This document shows, one piece after another, positions 1-10,150 of a stretch of DNA of 64,000 nt. The stretch comes from Dactylis glomerata (taxonomy: Eukaryota; Streptophyta; Magnoliopsida; Poales; Poaceae). The stretch lies in contig QXEO01000236.1 of the NCBI GenBank assembly GCA_007115705.1, forward strand, positions 1,551,392 to 1,615,391. Reading direction: 5' to 3'. Below the pieces are notes generated by a model that ran no database searches, was not told the DNA's origin, and saw nothing but the letters and a program-made list of their open reading frames with translations. Position 1 is the stretch's first letter, and each line of letters begins with the position of its first letter. The position numbers were made by a program, and so were the translations under genes.

Positions 1-344
1 GACCAGGCGCCCTCACACAGGGGTGGCGCGGCCAAGGGCCAGGCCGCGCCACCCCCTTGTGTGGGCCCTGGTGGCCCCCCTCCGACACTTCTTCGGATCT
101 CTGGAAGCTTCCGGGTAAAATATGACTTCAGGAACTTGTTTCGTCCAATTCCGAGAATATTTCCTGTGTATCACTTCTGAAACACAAAAACAGCAGAAAA
201 CAGGAAACTGGCACTGTGGCACTTCGTTAATAGGTTAGTTCCGGAAAATGCATAAAAATGCCACTAAGTGTAACGAAACAATAGGCAAATGGTGTAAAAC
301 AAGCATGGAGCATCAAAAATTATAGATACGTTTGAGACGTATCA
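1..344 (-). repeat. S1 3' LTR (partial)
   Basis: It matches 6489-6833 almost base for base. The minus-strand LTR starts TGATACGTCTCAAACG at 344 and runs left off the window. Its first 20 bases fold into a perfect 7-bp stem (GATACGT/ACGTATC, plus 325-343). Confidence 0.9.
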
Positions 345-360
345 AGCATCCCCAAGCTTA
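345..360 (-). promoter_or_regulatory. S1 polypurine tract
   Basis: On the minus strand AAGCTTGGGGATGCT lies directly against the LTR start, as expected for the primer of plus-strand DNA synthesis. Near-identical tracts occur again at 2203-2215 and 2259-2271, inside the element. Confidence 0.75.
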
Positions 361-2927
361 ACTCCTGCTCGTCCTCGAGTAGGTAAGTGATAACAAAAGA
401 ATAATTTTTGAGGTGACATGCACCTACACAATCTTGATCATATATGTAAGCATGGGTGAGCTGGGATCAATAGAACTTAAAACATGGGCATGAAGATATA
501 ATCATGACAATAAGAACTTAGCAACCATGTTGTAAACATGCAAATGAACACAAACAAAAGATCATGATAATGAAACAATGAAAGTCAAACGTGTGTTCAA
601 ATCATAAGGAAAAACATACAAATGGTTTTCAGCTTGTCCTTCAAAGAGAGCAAAACATAAATGCATAGGACACCTCAAAGTTTAAGAGGGCGACTAGATA
701 CAAATAATTTAAGAACAAGTGAAACCAACAATATGAGTCAATCAATGAACTTTGGGACAATGCATATCACACTAAGAATGACAACTATGCTCTCTTAATG
801 GTGCATAAAGAAAGAAGGTGGTGACTCAACATAAAAGTAAAAGAAAGGCCCTTCGCAGAGGGAAGCAGTGATTTAAACATGTGCTAGAGCTTTTCATTTG
901 TAAAACAGAGATAAAACTTGATTTTGAGAGGTGGTTGTCTTTGTCAACGACTGGCAATGGGGTTCTTACTATCTTCCATACAAAAATAAAGCAAGTTTTT
1001 GAGAGAGAGATTGGCACTCTTGTGCTCTTTTTATAAAACTTGGCACTCCTCCCCACCTTTTCCTTTCACGTACCATGGCTAACCGATTCCATCGGGTGCC
1101 CACCAACATTCACATTCTTTGGAGGAGTGCCCTTTTTTCTTTCTTTTTTCCTTTTTTTTCTTTTTGGAATAAGCAATATGGAAGATAGCAAATCCGACCA
1201 CTACGTTCCCATGAGTTGAAAACAGTGTCACAAAACGAGAAGTATTTTGAAGGTTTTTGAAAGGTAGCACACGAAAATTTTACTTTGGAATGGCTTAAAA
1301 AATACCATGCATAGGAATTTATAGTGGACACAATGGCAAACTTGGCTTTTAGGAGTTGGATGCACGAGTAGAGCTCATACTCAGTACAAGGCGAGGGCTA
1401 GCAAAAGACTGGGAGCGACCAACTAAGAGAGCAATAATGGCCATAATCATGCAAAGCGACAAAGCGACATTAAAAGAAGCATACGATGGCATCAAAAGTC
1501 AAAAACTAAATGATCATGAAGGCTAATGGCGACTTTGTAAGAGTCTAACATGTGTGAGCATGCGCCAAGTCAACCCAAATAAAGCATCAAGGAGAAAACC
1601 AAAATAATGCTTCCATACAATAAAAACAACGCATGATTTTTTTCAAAGGCTCATTAAGCAATCTCAGTTATTTGAGACAAGTCATGCTACAGCAAAACCA
1701 CTAAGCATACTATCAAAAAGACATCAAGCATGACATGAAAAAGCCTAAGCCGCAGTCTACACAAGCTCCTTCTTGTACCACTATTTTGCACAAAGCTTTT
1801 TCTCTTTTCCAACACCATTTGAAATTTTTATAAACACCTCTCTTGATGAAAACCAATAAAGATCAGAGGCAAAAATACACCTTGATGAAAAGATATGACA
1901 AGATCTGAACGCAAATCAAGGCGAAAATGAAAACCAAAAGCAGTAGCAGAAAAAGTAGAACGCTCGATTTTTAATAAGAGTGAAAACTAGAGCGTTCTTC
2001 GCAAATGAAAACGAGTACATCTCCTCCAAAGGAAATTTGTTGGGGTCCAACCATTTATTGCAGCAAACAAACAAACTAAACAAACTAAGAAAACTAAAAC
2101 AACTTGCGCTCCAAGAAAAACACATAGTGCATGAAGCAATAAAAATATAGTGTTTTGAAAGGTGACCTGATTTTTGCCGATGAAGAAGGGGTGCCTCGGG
2201 GGCATCCCCAAGCTTTGACGCTTGTACTTATTGGATATTTCTTAGGGTGATGCATGGGCATCCCCAAGCTTGAGCTTTTTTCCATTCTTCAACTCATCTC
2301 ATCATTCTCCAATCCCTACACTTGAAAACTTCCTTCATACAAAACTAAACACAATTCTATTAGCAACATTAGTGTAAGCATAAAATATATTCAACCTCTT
2401 TTAGCTTCAGGTTTCAACCCAAAACCACCACATATAAAGTATATACTACTGTAGCAACTTCCACAAGAGTTCCATGATCAAAAAGAACTCAAAAGAAAGC
2501 GATAAAGTGGCAAAAACAAATATTGGCAGAAATCTGTCAAAACTGAACAGCTGATAATGGACGAATTTTTGAGGGATTTTCTGTTGCTCAAATCAAAAAG
2601 TATTCAACTAAGAAAAGTTTGGATATAACCTGGGGCATATGCACAAGAAATCGCAGGTCCAAAAGATATACAGAGAATTTTCACGAATTTTTACGGTGCA
2701 GCACCGAAAACAGTTTCAGGACAGCAACATCCCCAAATCTTTACCTCACTCAAATTAGAGGCTTCTCTTGGCACAAAAACGAAATAAACAAGATAAGGAG
2801 CAGTCATTATAGTAGTAATGACTTCCAAGACTCAAATAAAAGAAAAAGTACTGAAAAGTAAACAATGGGTTATCTCCCAAGAGTGCTTTTCTTTAACGCC
2901 TTTGAGCTAGGCGTAGAAAATTGCGAA
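361..2927 (-). other. S1 non-coding 3' internal region
   Basis: About 2.6 kb between the gag stop and the PPT, with no substantial ORF on either strand. It is AT-rich, has a pyrimidine-rich tract near 1130-1165, and two extra PPT-like motifs at 2203-2215 and 2259-2271. A coding member of this lineage would have pol, and possibly an env-like region, here. The short minus-strand ORFs around 1900-2285 overlap each other and look accidental. Confidence 0.7.
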
Positions 2928-5045
2928 TCAAGTATTATCAAGTGATGAAGCATCAAGCTCATAATTTTCTCTAAGAATAGAATCAAAAAGTAATTTCTTT
3001 CTTTTCCTAGGGAAGTGTTCCATACCTTTCTTTAGCGGGAATTGATACTTGATAGTGCCTTCCCTCATATCAATAATAGCACCTACAGTTCGAAGAAAAG
3101 GTCTTCCCAAAATAATAGGACATGAAGCATGGCATTCAACGTCCATAACAAGAAAATCAACGGGAACAAGGTTATTGTTAACCACAATAAGAACATCATT
3201 AATCCTTCCCAAAGGTTTCTTCTTAGCAACATCAGCAATAGGAACATCAAAATAACATTTTTCAAGCGGTGGTAAATCAAGCATATCATAGATCTTTCTA
3301 GGCATGATAGAAATACTAGCACCTAGATCACATAAAGCATGGCAATCATAACCATTCACATGCATATCAATGATGGGTTCCCAACCATCTTCTAACTTCT
3401 TGGGAACAGAGGCTTTTTGCTTCAACTTTTCATCCCTAATCTTTATGAGAGCATTGGTAATATGCTTAGTAAAAGCAATATTTAAAGAACTAGCATTGGG
3501 AGTCAAAGCAAGCTTTTGCAAGAACAAAATTACTTCAGATATATTGCAGCCATCAACATCAAAATCATTAAAGGAAATAGAGCTATCATCTCCCACACTC
3601 CGAAAAATTTCAGCACTCTTTTGAGAAAAAGTTTTGGCAGTTTTAGGCTTTTTAACACAAGGAGTGGGAGTTTTCTCTACACCAATCAAAGTAAGAGGAT
3701 TGTTATCAGTAGGAGCAACATCATTAGAGGTAGTAATAGTACATACCTTCATCTCTCTAGCCATCTCATCTTCTCTTTCCCACCTGGCATGCAATTCCGC
3801 TAACAATCTAATATTTTCATCAATTCTAACTTGGATAGCATTAGCGGGAGCAAAAGGATCAGGCTTAGCGGACATTCTATTAACTAAAGAAGATTGCACA
3901 TTAGACAATAATGAGATATCAGTTTCAGCTTTGGAAGCCTTAGCTTGTAATTCAGGAACAGCCTTGTTTAAATTTTCTAGTTGATGACTAATAGTCCTCA
4001 ACAGAGCTGATTGCTCCTCTATAGTCTTGGTGAAAGCCCTGTTCTGCTCATATTGCATCTGCATAAAATTCTTGGTAGCCCTTTCAAGTTCAAAAATTCT
4101 TTCTTCACTAGGCATTTTAGGTCTACCAAGATAGCTATTATCACCATTAGAAGGAAACGGTCTATAATTGTTACTAGCAAAATTGTTCCTATAAGCATTG
4201 TTGTTAAAATTGTTGTTTCTAATGAAATTCACATCAACTTGCTCTTCTTGGGCAACCAGAGAGGCCAAAGGAACATTATTAGGATCAACATGAGTCCTAT
4301 CATTAGCAAGCATAGCCATAATGGTATCAATCTTATCATTCAAGGAAGAGGTTTCCTCAACAGAATTTACCTTCTTACCTTGTGAAGCTCTCTCGGTGTG
4401 CCATTCGGAATAATTTACCATCATGTTGTTGAGTAGCTTTGATGCGGCGCCCAAGGTAAGGGACATAAAAGTGCCTCCAGCAGCTGAATCAAGTAGGTTC
4501 CTTGAAGAAAAATTCAGTCCTGCATAAAAAGTTTGGATAATCATCCAAGTAGTCAGTCCATGAGTGGGGCAATTCTTTACCATAGATTTCATTCTTTCCC
4601 AAGCTTGAGCAACATGTTCATTATCAAACTGAGTAAACTTCATAATATTGCTGCGCAAAGCTATAATCTTAGCAGGAGGATAATATCTACCAATAAAAGC
4701 ATCCTTACACTTAGCCCATGAATCAATACTATTCTTAGTCAAAGACAGCAACCAATCTTTAGCTTTTCCTCTCAAAGAAAAAGGAAACAACTTGAGCTTA
4801 ATAATATCACTATCAACATCCTTATATTTCTGCATCTCACATAGCTCAACAAAATTGTTGAGATGAGCTGCAGCATCTTCAGTACTAGCACCAAAAAATT
4901 GCTCTTTCATAACAAGGTTCAATAAAGCAGGCTTGATCTCATAAAAGGTGGTAGCAGGAACAGGTGGTGCAATAGGAGTGCAGATAAAATCACTATTGTT
5001 CATGCTAGCAAAGTCACACAACTTGGTGTTTTCAGGAGTACCCAT
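2928..5045 (-). CDS. gag: Gag-protease polyprotein of S1 (705 aa)
   Basis: Structural Gag plus a retropepsin-like domain; the product would form virus-like particles in the cytoplasm. I start at the ATG at 5045 (protein begins MGTPENTKL); the reading frame extends 11 codons further upstream, but only from a TTG. A retrotransposon Gag domain occupies roughly residues 80-215 (AKDWLLSL, then RYYPPAKI). An Asn-rich linker follows near residue 310, then a helical segment. The C-terminal 140 residues carry a DLGAS protease motif (573-577) and a downstream ILGRPFL motif (645-651), typical of Athila-like proteases, where Leu replaces the Ser/Thr of DSG/DTG. No CCHC zinc knuckle is visible. The ORF ends cleanly with no RT after it. 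The frame is intact, so a trans-acting or dominant-negative Gag is possible. Confidence 0.9.
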   Translation of the reverse strand: MGTPENTKLCDFASMNNSDFICTPIAPPVPATTFYEIKPALLNLVMKEQFFGASTEDAAAHLNNFVELCEMQKYKDVDSDIIKLKLFPFSLRGKAKDWLLSLTKNSIDSWAKCKDAFIGRYYPPAKIIALRSNIMKFTQFDNEHVAQAWERMKSMVKNCPTHGLTTWMIIQTFYAGLNFSSRNLLDSAAGGTFMSLTLGAASKLLNNMMVNYSEWHTERASQGKKVNSVEETSSLNDKIDTIMAMLANDRTHVDPNNVPLASLVAQEEQVDVNFIRNNNFNNNAYRNNFASNNYRPFPSNGDNSYLGRPKMPSEERIFELERATKNFMQMQYEQNRAFTKTIEEQSALLRTISHQLENLNKAVPELQAKASKAETDISLLSNVQSSLVNRMSAKPDPFAPANAIQVRIDENIRLLAELHARWEREDEMAREMKVCTITTSNDVAPTDNNPLTLIGVEKTPTPCVKKPKTAKTFSQKSAEIFRSVGDDSSISFNDFDVDGCNISEVILFLQKLALTPNASSLNIAFTKHITNALIKIRDEKLKQKASVPKKLEDGWEPIIDMHVNGYDCHALCDLGASISIMPRKIYDMLDLPPLEKCYFDVPIADVAKKKPLGRINDVLIVVNNNLVPVDFLVMDVECHASCPIILGRPFLRTVGAIIDMREGTIKYQFPLKKGMEHFPRKRKKLLFDSILRENYELDASSLDNT

Positions 5046-5212
5046 TTCAGCAAAACGAAAGTAAACAAGTAAAAACAAGTACCAAGGATTCTAATTTTTT
5101 TGGGTTTTTGATATAAAGCAATGCAGGTAAAATAAAATAAAGTAAAGCAAAACAAATAACAAAGTAAAGAATGTGTGTGCGAAGAACTCCCCTCGCAGAA
5201 GTCTTCTCTCTT

Positions 5213-5229
5213 CCCCGGCAACGGCGCCA
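5213..5229 (-). promoter_or_regulatory. S1 primer-binding site (tRNA-Asp)
   Basis: On the minus strand TGGCGCCGTTGCCGGGG is complementary to the 3' end of plant tRNA-Asp(GTC), including CCA. It lies next to the inner edge of the right LTR and fixes the element's orientation. Confidence 0.9.
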
Positions 5230-5239
5230 GAAAAATAGC

Positions 5240-6833
5240 TGCTTGCTGCTGTTTGATGAGGAAGCAAACTGTCCTTGTGCGTGGTGATGACCAGCCCGTT
5301 GGGAACCCCAAGAGGAAGGTATGATGAGTGTAGCGGCTAGTTTTCCCTCAGTTAAGAAACCAAGGTTTATCGATCAGGAGAAGAGAGACGATGATGACCG
5401 AAGGTGTTTGTGGAACCTGCACACACACAAACAAATACTTTGTTCCCAACTTGCGATGAGGTTGTCAATCTCACCGGTTTGCTTGAAACAAAGGTTATGA
5501 GTGTATCGAGTGGAAAACAGTAGAGTATATGCGAGTAAAGTAAACAGTGCGGGAAAAGTAAACAGGTGATTGCAATATGATTAAAATAGGACCGGGGTCC
5601 ACAGTTCACTAGTGGTGTCTCTCCATAGATAAAATAACATGCTGGGTAAACAAATTACAGTTGGGCAATTGATAGAATAAAGATAACGTGATATGTCAAG
5701 AAGATCACTATGAGATTTACTCTGGGCATTACAACAAAATACATAGACCGCCATCCAACTGCATCTATGACTAATAATCCACCCCCGGAGATATCATCCG
5801 AACACCCTAGAAGTATTAAGTTGCGAACAACAGATAATTGCATTAAGCAAAGTGTGTAATGTAAACAAAGCATATGCCCTTGAGCATATGAATGTTGCTT
5901 TCTCCCTAGTAGCAACAGCACATCTACCACCTTAGAGGTTTCTGTCACTCCCCCAGGTGAAATAGAGACATGAACCCACTATCGAGCATAAATACCCCCT
6001 CTTGGAGTCACTAGCAACTACTCGGCCAAGATAGCTACTAACAACGGCGAGCATGCAAGATCATAAACAACATAGAGATAACAAAAGATATAATTCAGTA
6101 CAGCAACTTAATCATAAACACCAATATTCATCGGATCCCAACAAACCAACATCATAGAATTACATAACGGTGATCTCAATCATGTATGGCAGCTCATGAG
6201 ATCTAAACATGAAGCACATGGTGGAGAGGACAACCATCTAGCTACTGCTATGGACCCATAGTCCAAGGTAGACTACTCACTCATCGCTCCGGAGGCAAGC
6301 ATGGCGATGAAGAAGACCTCCGATGGCGATTCCCCTCTCCGGCAGGGTGCCGGGAAGAGCTTCTGGACCCTCCCGATCTTCGGGTCGACGGCGGCGGCGG
6401 ATCGCGATGTATTCTGGAAAACTGATCGGGCCCTTAGGTTTTTCTCGTCAGGGGGTACTTATAGGCGAAGGGGCGATGTCAGGAGAGGGACCAGGCGCCC
6501 TCACACAGGGGTGGCGCGGCCAGGGGCCAGGCTGCGCCGCCCCCTTGTGTGGGTCCCTGGTGGCCCCCCTCCGACACTTCTTCGGATCTCTGGAAGCTTC
6601 CGGGTAAAATATGACTTCAGGAACTTGTTTCGTCCAATTCCGAGAATATTTCCTGTGTATCACTTCTGAAACACAAAAACAGCAGAAAACAGGAAACTGG
6701 CACTGTGGCACTTCGTTAATAGGTTAGTTCCGGAAAATGCATAAAAATGCCACTAAGTGTAACGAAACAATAGGCAAATGGTGTAAAACAAGCAAGGAGC
6801 ATCAAAAATTATAGATACGTTTGAGACGTATCA
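5240..6833 (-). repeat. S1 5' LTR
   Basis: The outer edge at 6833 is certain (TGATACG start on the minus strand, match to 344). The inner edge is approximate: a TG lies at 5240, about 10 bases from the PBS, but the first similarity to solo LTR S2 begins near 5275. A TATA-like CCTATAAG is read on the minus strand at 6458-6465. The GC-rich block 6320-6600 contains overlapping ORFs that are shadows. Confidence 0.8.
6458..6465 (-). promoter_or_regulatory. TATA box of S1 5' LTR
   Basis: The minus strand reads CCTATAAGTACCCC. It is placed about 370 bp inside the LTR and directs transcription into the element. The solo LTR S2 has TATATA at the equivalent place (30816-30821). Confidence 0.55.
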
Positions 6834-9800
6834 GACCCCAGGGAACCACTCAACATAACTCCATCTTACCACTTCCACCAAGGTGTTTCATTAACTTAGT
6901 TGTTTGGTTTTTGCAAAACAAGGTTTTCAACACTTAGCCAAAACATGTGAATTTCCCTTCCCAAAAACATAAGTGTAAGACAAGGTAACCTATAGCAGAA
7001 ACAAATCTACTAAGGAGATGCAAAGGCTAATCAATGAGACTTAAGCAAGACTTAGCAAAGCTTTTAAGACAAAATTCTAAAACAACCTACTCATGCATCT
7101 TCTACAAGAAAAGCTACTAGTGACAAAATTTTAGTAGGACAAGAAGATGATGACACTTGCCTTAGTATTTTCTGAAGATTGTACTTCTCTTAATCAACAC
7201 ACGTGGCTCTCCGTACAACTATAAGATAGAAAATACAACATAAACACACCATTCAATGCAACATAATCAAACAAGACAAACAAAAGTGTTTATTTGTTTA
7301 GCTTAGTCTTCAAAGTCTTAGTGATGATTGGACAAAAGATTGTGGCATAAAGTTGACATGATATGGATGGAGAGAATGGCTAAGTCAAGAGTTTTAAAGA
7401 TTGATGGGGGTTTTCTATATTGTTAGAAAGTATCAAACACTTAGCAAAATAGCTTAAGGAGATTCTTAGGCTTGGTTTGAGAAGTTAGATGGATAAATTC
7501 TAAGTCATGAGGTTTATCACTTTCATCTTCTTGACTTGAACTCTCTTCTCTTGAACTTCTTGTTTTGCCTTCAACTCCTTGTCTTCTCTTCAACTTCTTC
7601 TCCACGGTATTGATATGGTAAATGTGGATGGAGGTAAGAGTCAAAAATACTTAGAAGAATTTTGCTAAGAAGAGGGAGTTGATAGATTTGCGCTTAGGCA
7701 TGGATAGAGAGGTGGTCATCGGTAGAGTTGGATGATCATGGTGCATAATAGGTAATTAGAATTTGATATTTCTAGGTGTTCAATTAACCCATCTACAACT
7801 TGCAAATAGGATAAACTAGTAGAGTTGACTTTGTAAAAGTGCAAGAAAGTGTGAAAAGGCTTTTGGTGGGTTGGCATGATCACAAGAACCTATTTTGAAA
7901 TAGGAGATTTACTCATATGAATTATAGAATGTGAACTATTTCAATTATACTCAAATTTACACTTTAAATTTGAATAATTCAAAAAAAAATGTTCAAAATT
8001 CGTGTTTCCCTGTTCTGATGTGTTCCTCTCATTTTTCTAAATCCAGTTATATAAAATTTGCTAATTTTCAATCTATAAAACTAAGTATATAAATTTTCAA
8101 ACTTTGACATGAGCTAGTAGTAGTATCGCCTAACCGATTGATCGGAAATTCACAGCAACTTATACTTGGAAAAGATAGCAGCGGAGGAAATATATGTATA
8201 TACGTGCATGTAGATTTGATGGATTTAGCAAATCAGCTAGTCAAGAAGGAAATTAAGATCTGTCTCTGCCTAGGACTTTTATACAACGCATCTAGACCTA
8301 GTACAAAAGTAGTAGTGTGTTTCTTTTGAAAGCCCCAGTTTAATGGATGTAATTCTACTGATCAAAGAAACATACAACAAGGAGATGAAGGCTTTATCAA
8401 CAGTTGCGCAGGTGGTCGACGGTGATGGTACGGCGGGTGCGCTATTGATGCGACGGTGCTCCAGCTTCGACTTTCGTAGTTATAACGGCTTCATCAAATT
8501 TTAAGTGACAAATTGACAAATCTTAAAATTTGTAAAACTTATACCGCTGGATAGATAATTTAATTATGAATCTAACACAACAAGAATTATATAAAACGAA
8601 ATTACAGATTTAAAGCTATGATTTTCCAAAGATTTAAATGAGCTAGTACAATCTACATGATCGATGGATCGTGCTTACTCGAGCGTGGCAATGTGAGGAT
8701 ATGTGGCAGTACAAAATAGGCCAAAACCTGTTCAGATTATAACTAATATAATGCAGATCGTACAGTAGAGATCGAACTGAGGAGGCCGGAGGGTGTCCGC
8801 ATACCATGGTGTTCATGTCACGCAGCCGATTGGGAAGACGACCATGGCCAGCTTGGGTGGCGGCGTTCCAGCGATTTTTTTTTTTTTGAGATAGCGTTCC
8901 AGCGATCTTAGGCGACGGAGAGGTACACTAAGGGATACGACAGCTTACGTCGGTCACCCTGGTATGGTCGGCGTTGACTCCTGGTTCCGTCGGTGGTGTC
9001 TGAGAAGGCCTCCTTTGTCGGCAATAGCATCGTTGAAGCGAGATCGGCGACGCGGCAACAGTAACAAGATGATACAAGATCATGTCCTGGAGGTAGGCGA
9101 CGGTAAGAGGAGTCCACGAATAAAAGGAATCAAACCATAAGTTTACTTACGCGACGTATTAGTCCGATGAACTCCAATGACATCGTGGCCATCGGCGAGA
9201 ACATGATGCAACACCATGTCCTAGAGGTAGTACTTGATGAGAGGAGTCTTCTGGTACGAGGGAAAGATGATATGATCACCAAGGGCGACGGAATCTTGCG
9301 ATGAACTCGAGTTTAGGAGCTGATATTGGCATGGTTGGTAAGGGCTGTAGAGAGGTCCTTTGGGAAAGGTTTGAGCATAAAACTGAAGGAGATGAATAAG
9401 GGTATCACGATGCTCTCGTTTGTTAGTCTTAAAATCGCCTGAGGAGGGAGATCATGGAACGTATGCCAACGGGTGGCATTCAGGGCGCCGGTTTCGTTTG
9501 GGCGATTAAGACCATAAAGTGGTGAAGTAACTCCCTGAATAAGTTGCCCATAGAATATGGAGTAAATTTCGTGTTGATGTCAAGAAGAAACAGTCGTTGT
9601 ATTGATGGGTAAAGAGAGGAGGAGGTGGCTGCCATTGGTACTGTAACCTACAAGCTGGAGGTTGAAGACGACACGAGTGCTCGCTCGGTCACCTGGGCTG
9701 GTCGGCCGGGTCGGCCTGTTTGGGCCAGGCGGATGCGGCCCAGTTGGGTGCTTTGTTTTTTTTTATTCTTCTTTTTTCTTTTTCTGTTTTCTTTTGTAAC

Positions 9801-10150
9801 TTTTGATTTAGAGCTTTAATTAACTCAAATAAAATTTTATAATTTTATAATATTGTCCTCAGTCAATGCAGTCACATAGGTACTGGTTTTGATCAAAATA
9901 AATTGCTTTCAAAATAAGCCTTGTATATTTGCCTAACAAAGCAAGTTAGATATGAATTTTGCACTCCCTCCTTTAACTTATAGATTCAAATGCAATGCTA
10001 TGATCAAGATGATGCATGATATGCATGGTTTTGAAGAAAAAATAAAAAATATATATTTCCTTGAGAATTTTCAATCCAATACAATCAATCAAGGGAAAAT
10101 GCTTATTTATTTTTCACATTCCAAAATTTGGAAAATTTTGGGATGTTACA
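6834..10150 (-). repeat. Element A 3' LTR (distal part displaced by S1)
   Basis: Matches the 5' LTR copy and ends at TGTTACA (10144-10150), which is the minus-strand LTR start TGTAACATCCC. It carries two short minus-strand ORFs also found in the other copy (7441-7644 and 8908-9117, equal to 13884-14087 and 18098-18307). These are LTR sequence, not recognisable genes. 8298-8739 has no counterpart in the other copy. Confidence 0.85.
8863..8906 (-). mobile_element. Ultra-short poly(A) retroposon insertion with 13-bp target duplication
   Basis: GCGTTCCAGCGAT occurs at 8863-8875 and again at 8894-8906, flanking 18 bp of twelve T plus GAGATA. The other A LTR copy has a single GCGTTCCAGCGAT at this point and no T run. 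Read on the minus strand the insert is TATCTC followed by A12, as expected for an extremely 5'-truncated LINE or SINE product. Confidence 0.8.

Larger units (their letters stand above)
1..6833 (-). mobile_element. S1: Gypsy LTR retrotransposon, gag-protease only (Athila-type), left end cut by window
   Basis: Minus-strand element with its 5' LTR at the right (about 5240-6833), a PBS, one gag-protease ORF, a long non-coding 3' part, a PPT and the start of the 3' LTR (344 down to 1). No reverse transcriptase, RNase H or integrase is present, so it must be mobilised in trans. The right edge joins directly to LTR sequence of element A: the other A LTR copy (near 13275) runs uninterrupted through the same point, which shows S1 inserted into A. 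The expected 5-bp duplication at the right edge is GACCC (6834-6838); the left one is outside the window. The shared 344 bp of the two LTRs differ at about four positions plus one indel, so the insertion is young. It resembles Triticeae Sabrina/WHAM-type families, but the family name is not proven. Confidence 0.85.

Noticed and set aside
1131..1165. T-rich tract as a terminator or poly(A) insertion
   Set aside because: No target duplication or stem is visible; simple pyrimidine-rich sequence.
3049..4721. Plus-strand ORFs opposite S1 gag
   Set aside because: Shadows of the gag frame; no motifs.
5046..5078. Upstream extension of S1 gag (and of D/E gag at 46567-46590 and 59827-59850)
   Set aside because: These codons can only start at TTG; the ATG a few codons downstream is the supported start.
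7441..7644. 67-codon ORF identical in both A LTR copies (also 13884-14087)
   Set aside because: Identity is explained by LTR duplication at about 1% divergence; composition is low complexity and no family is recognised.
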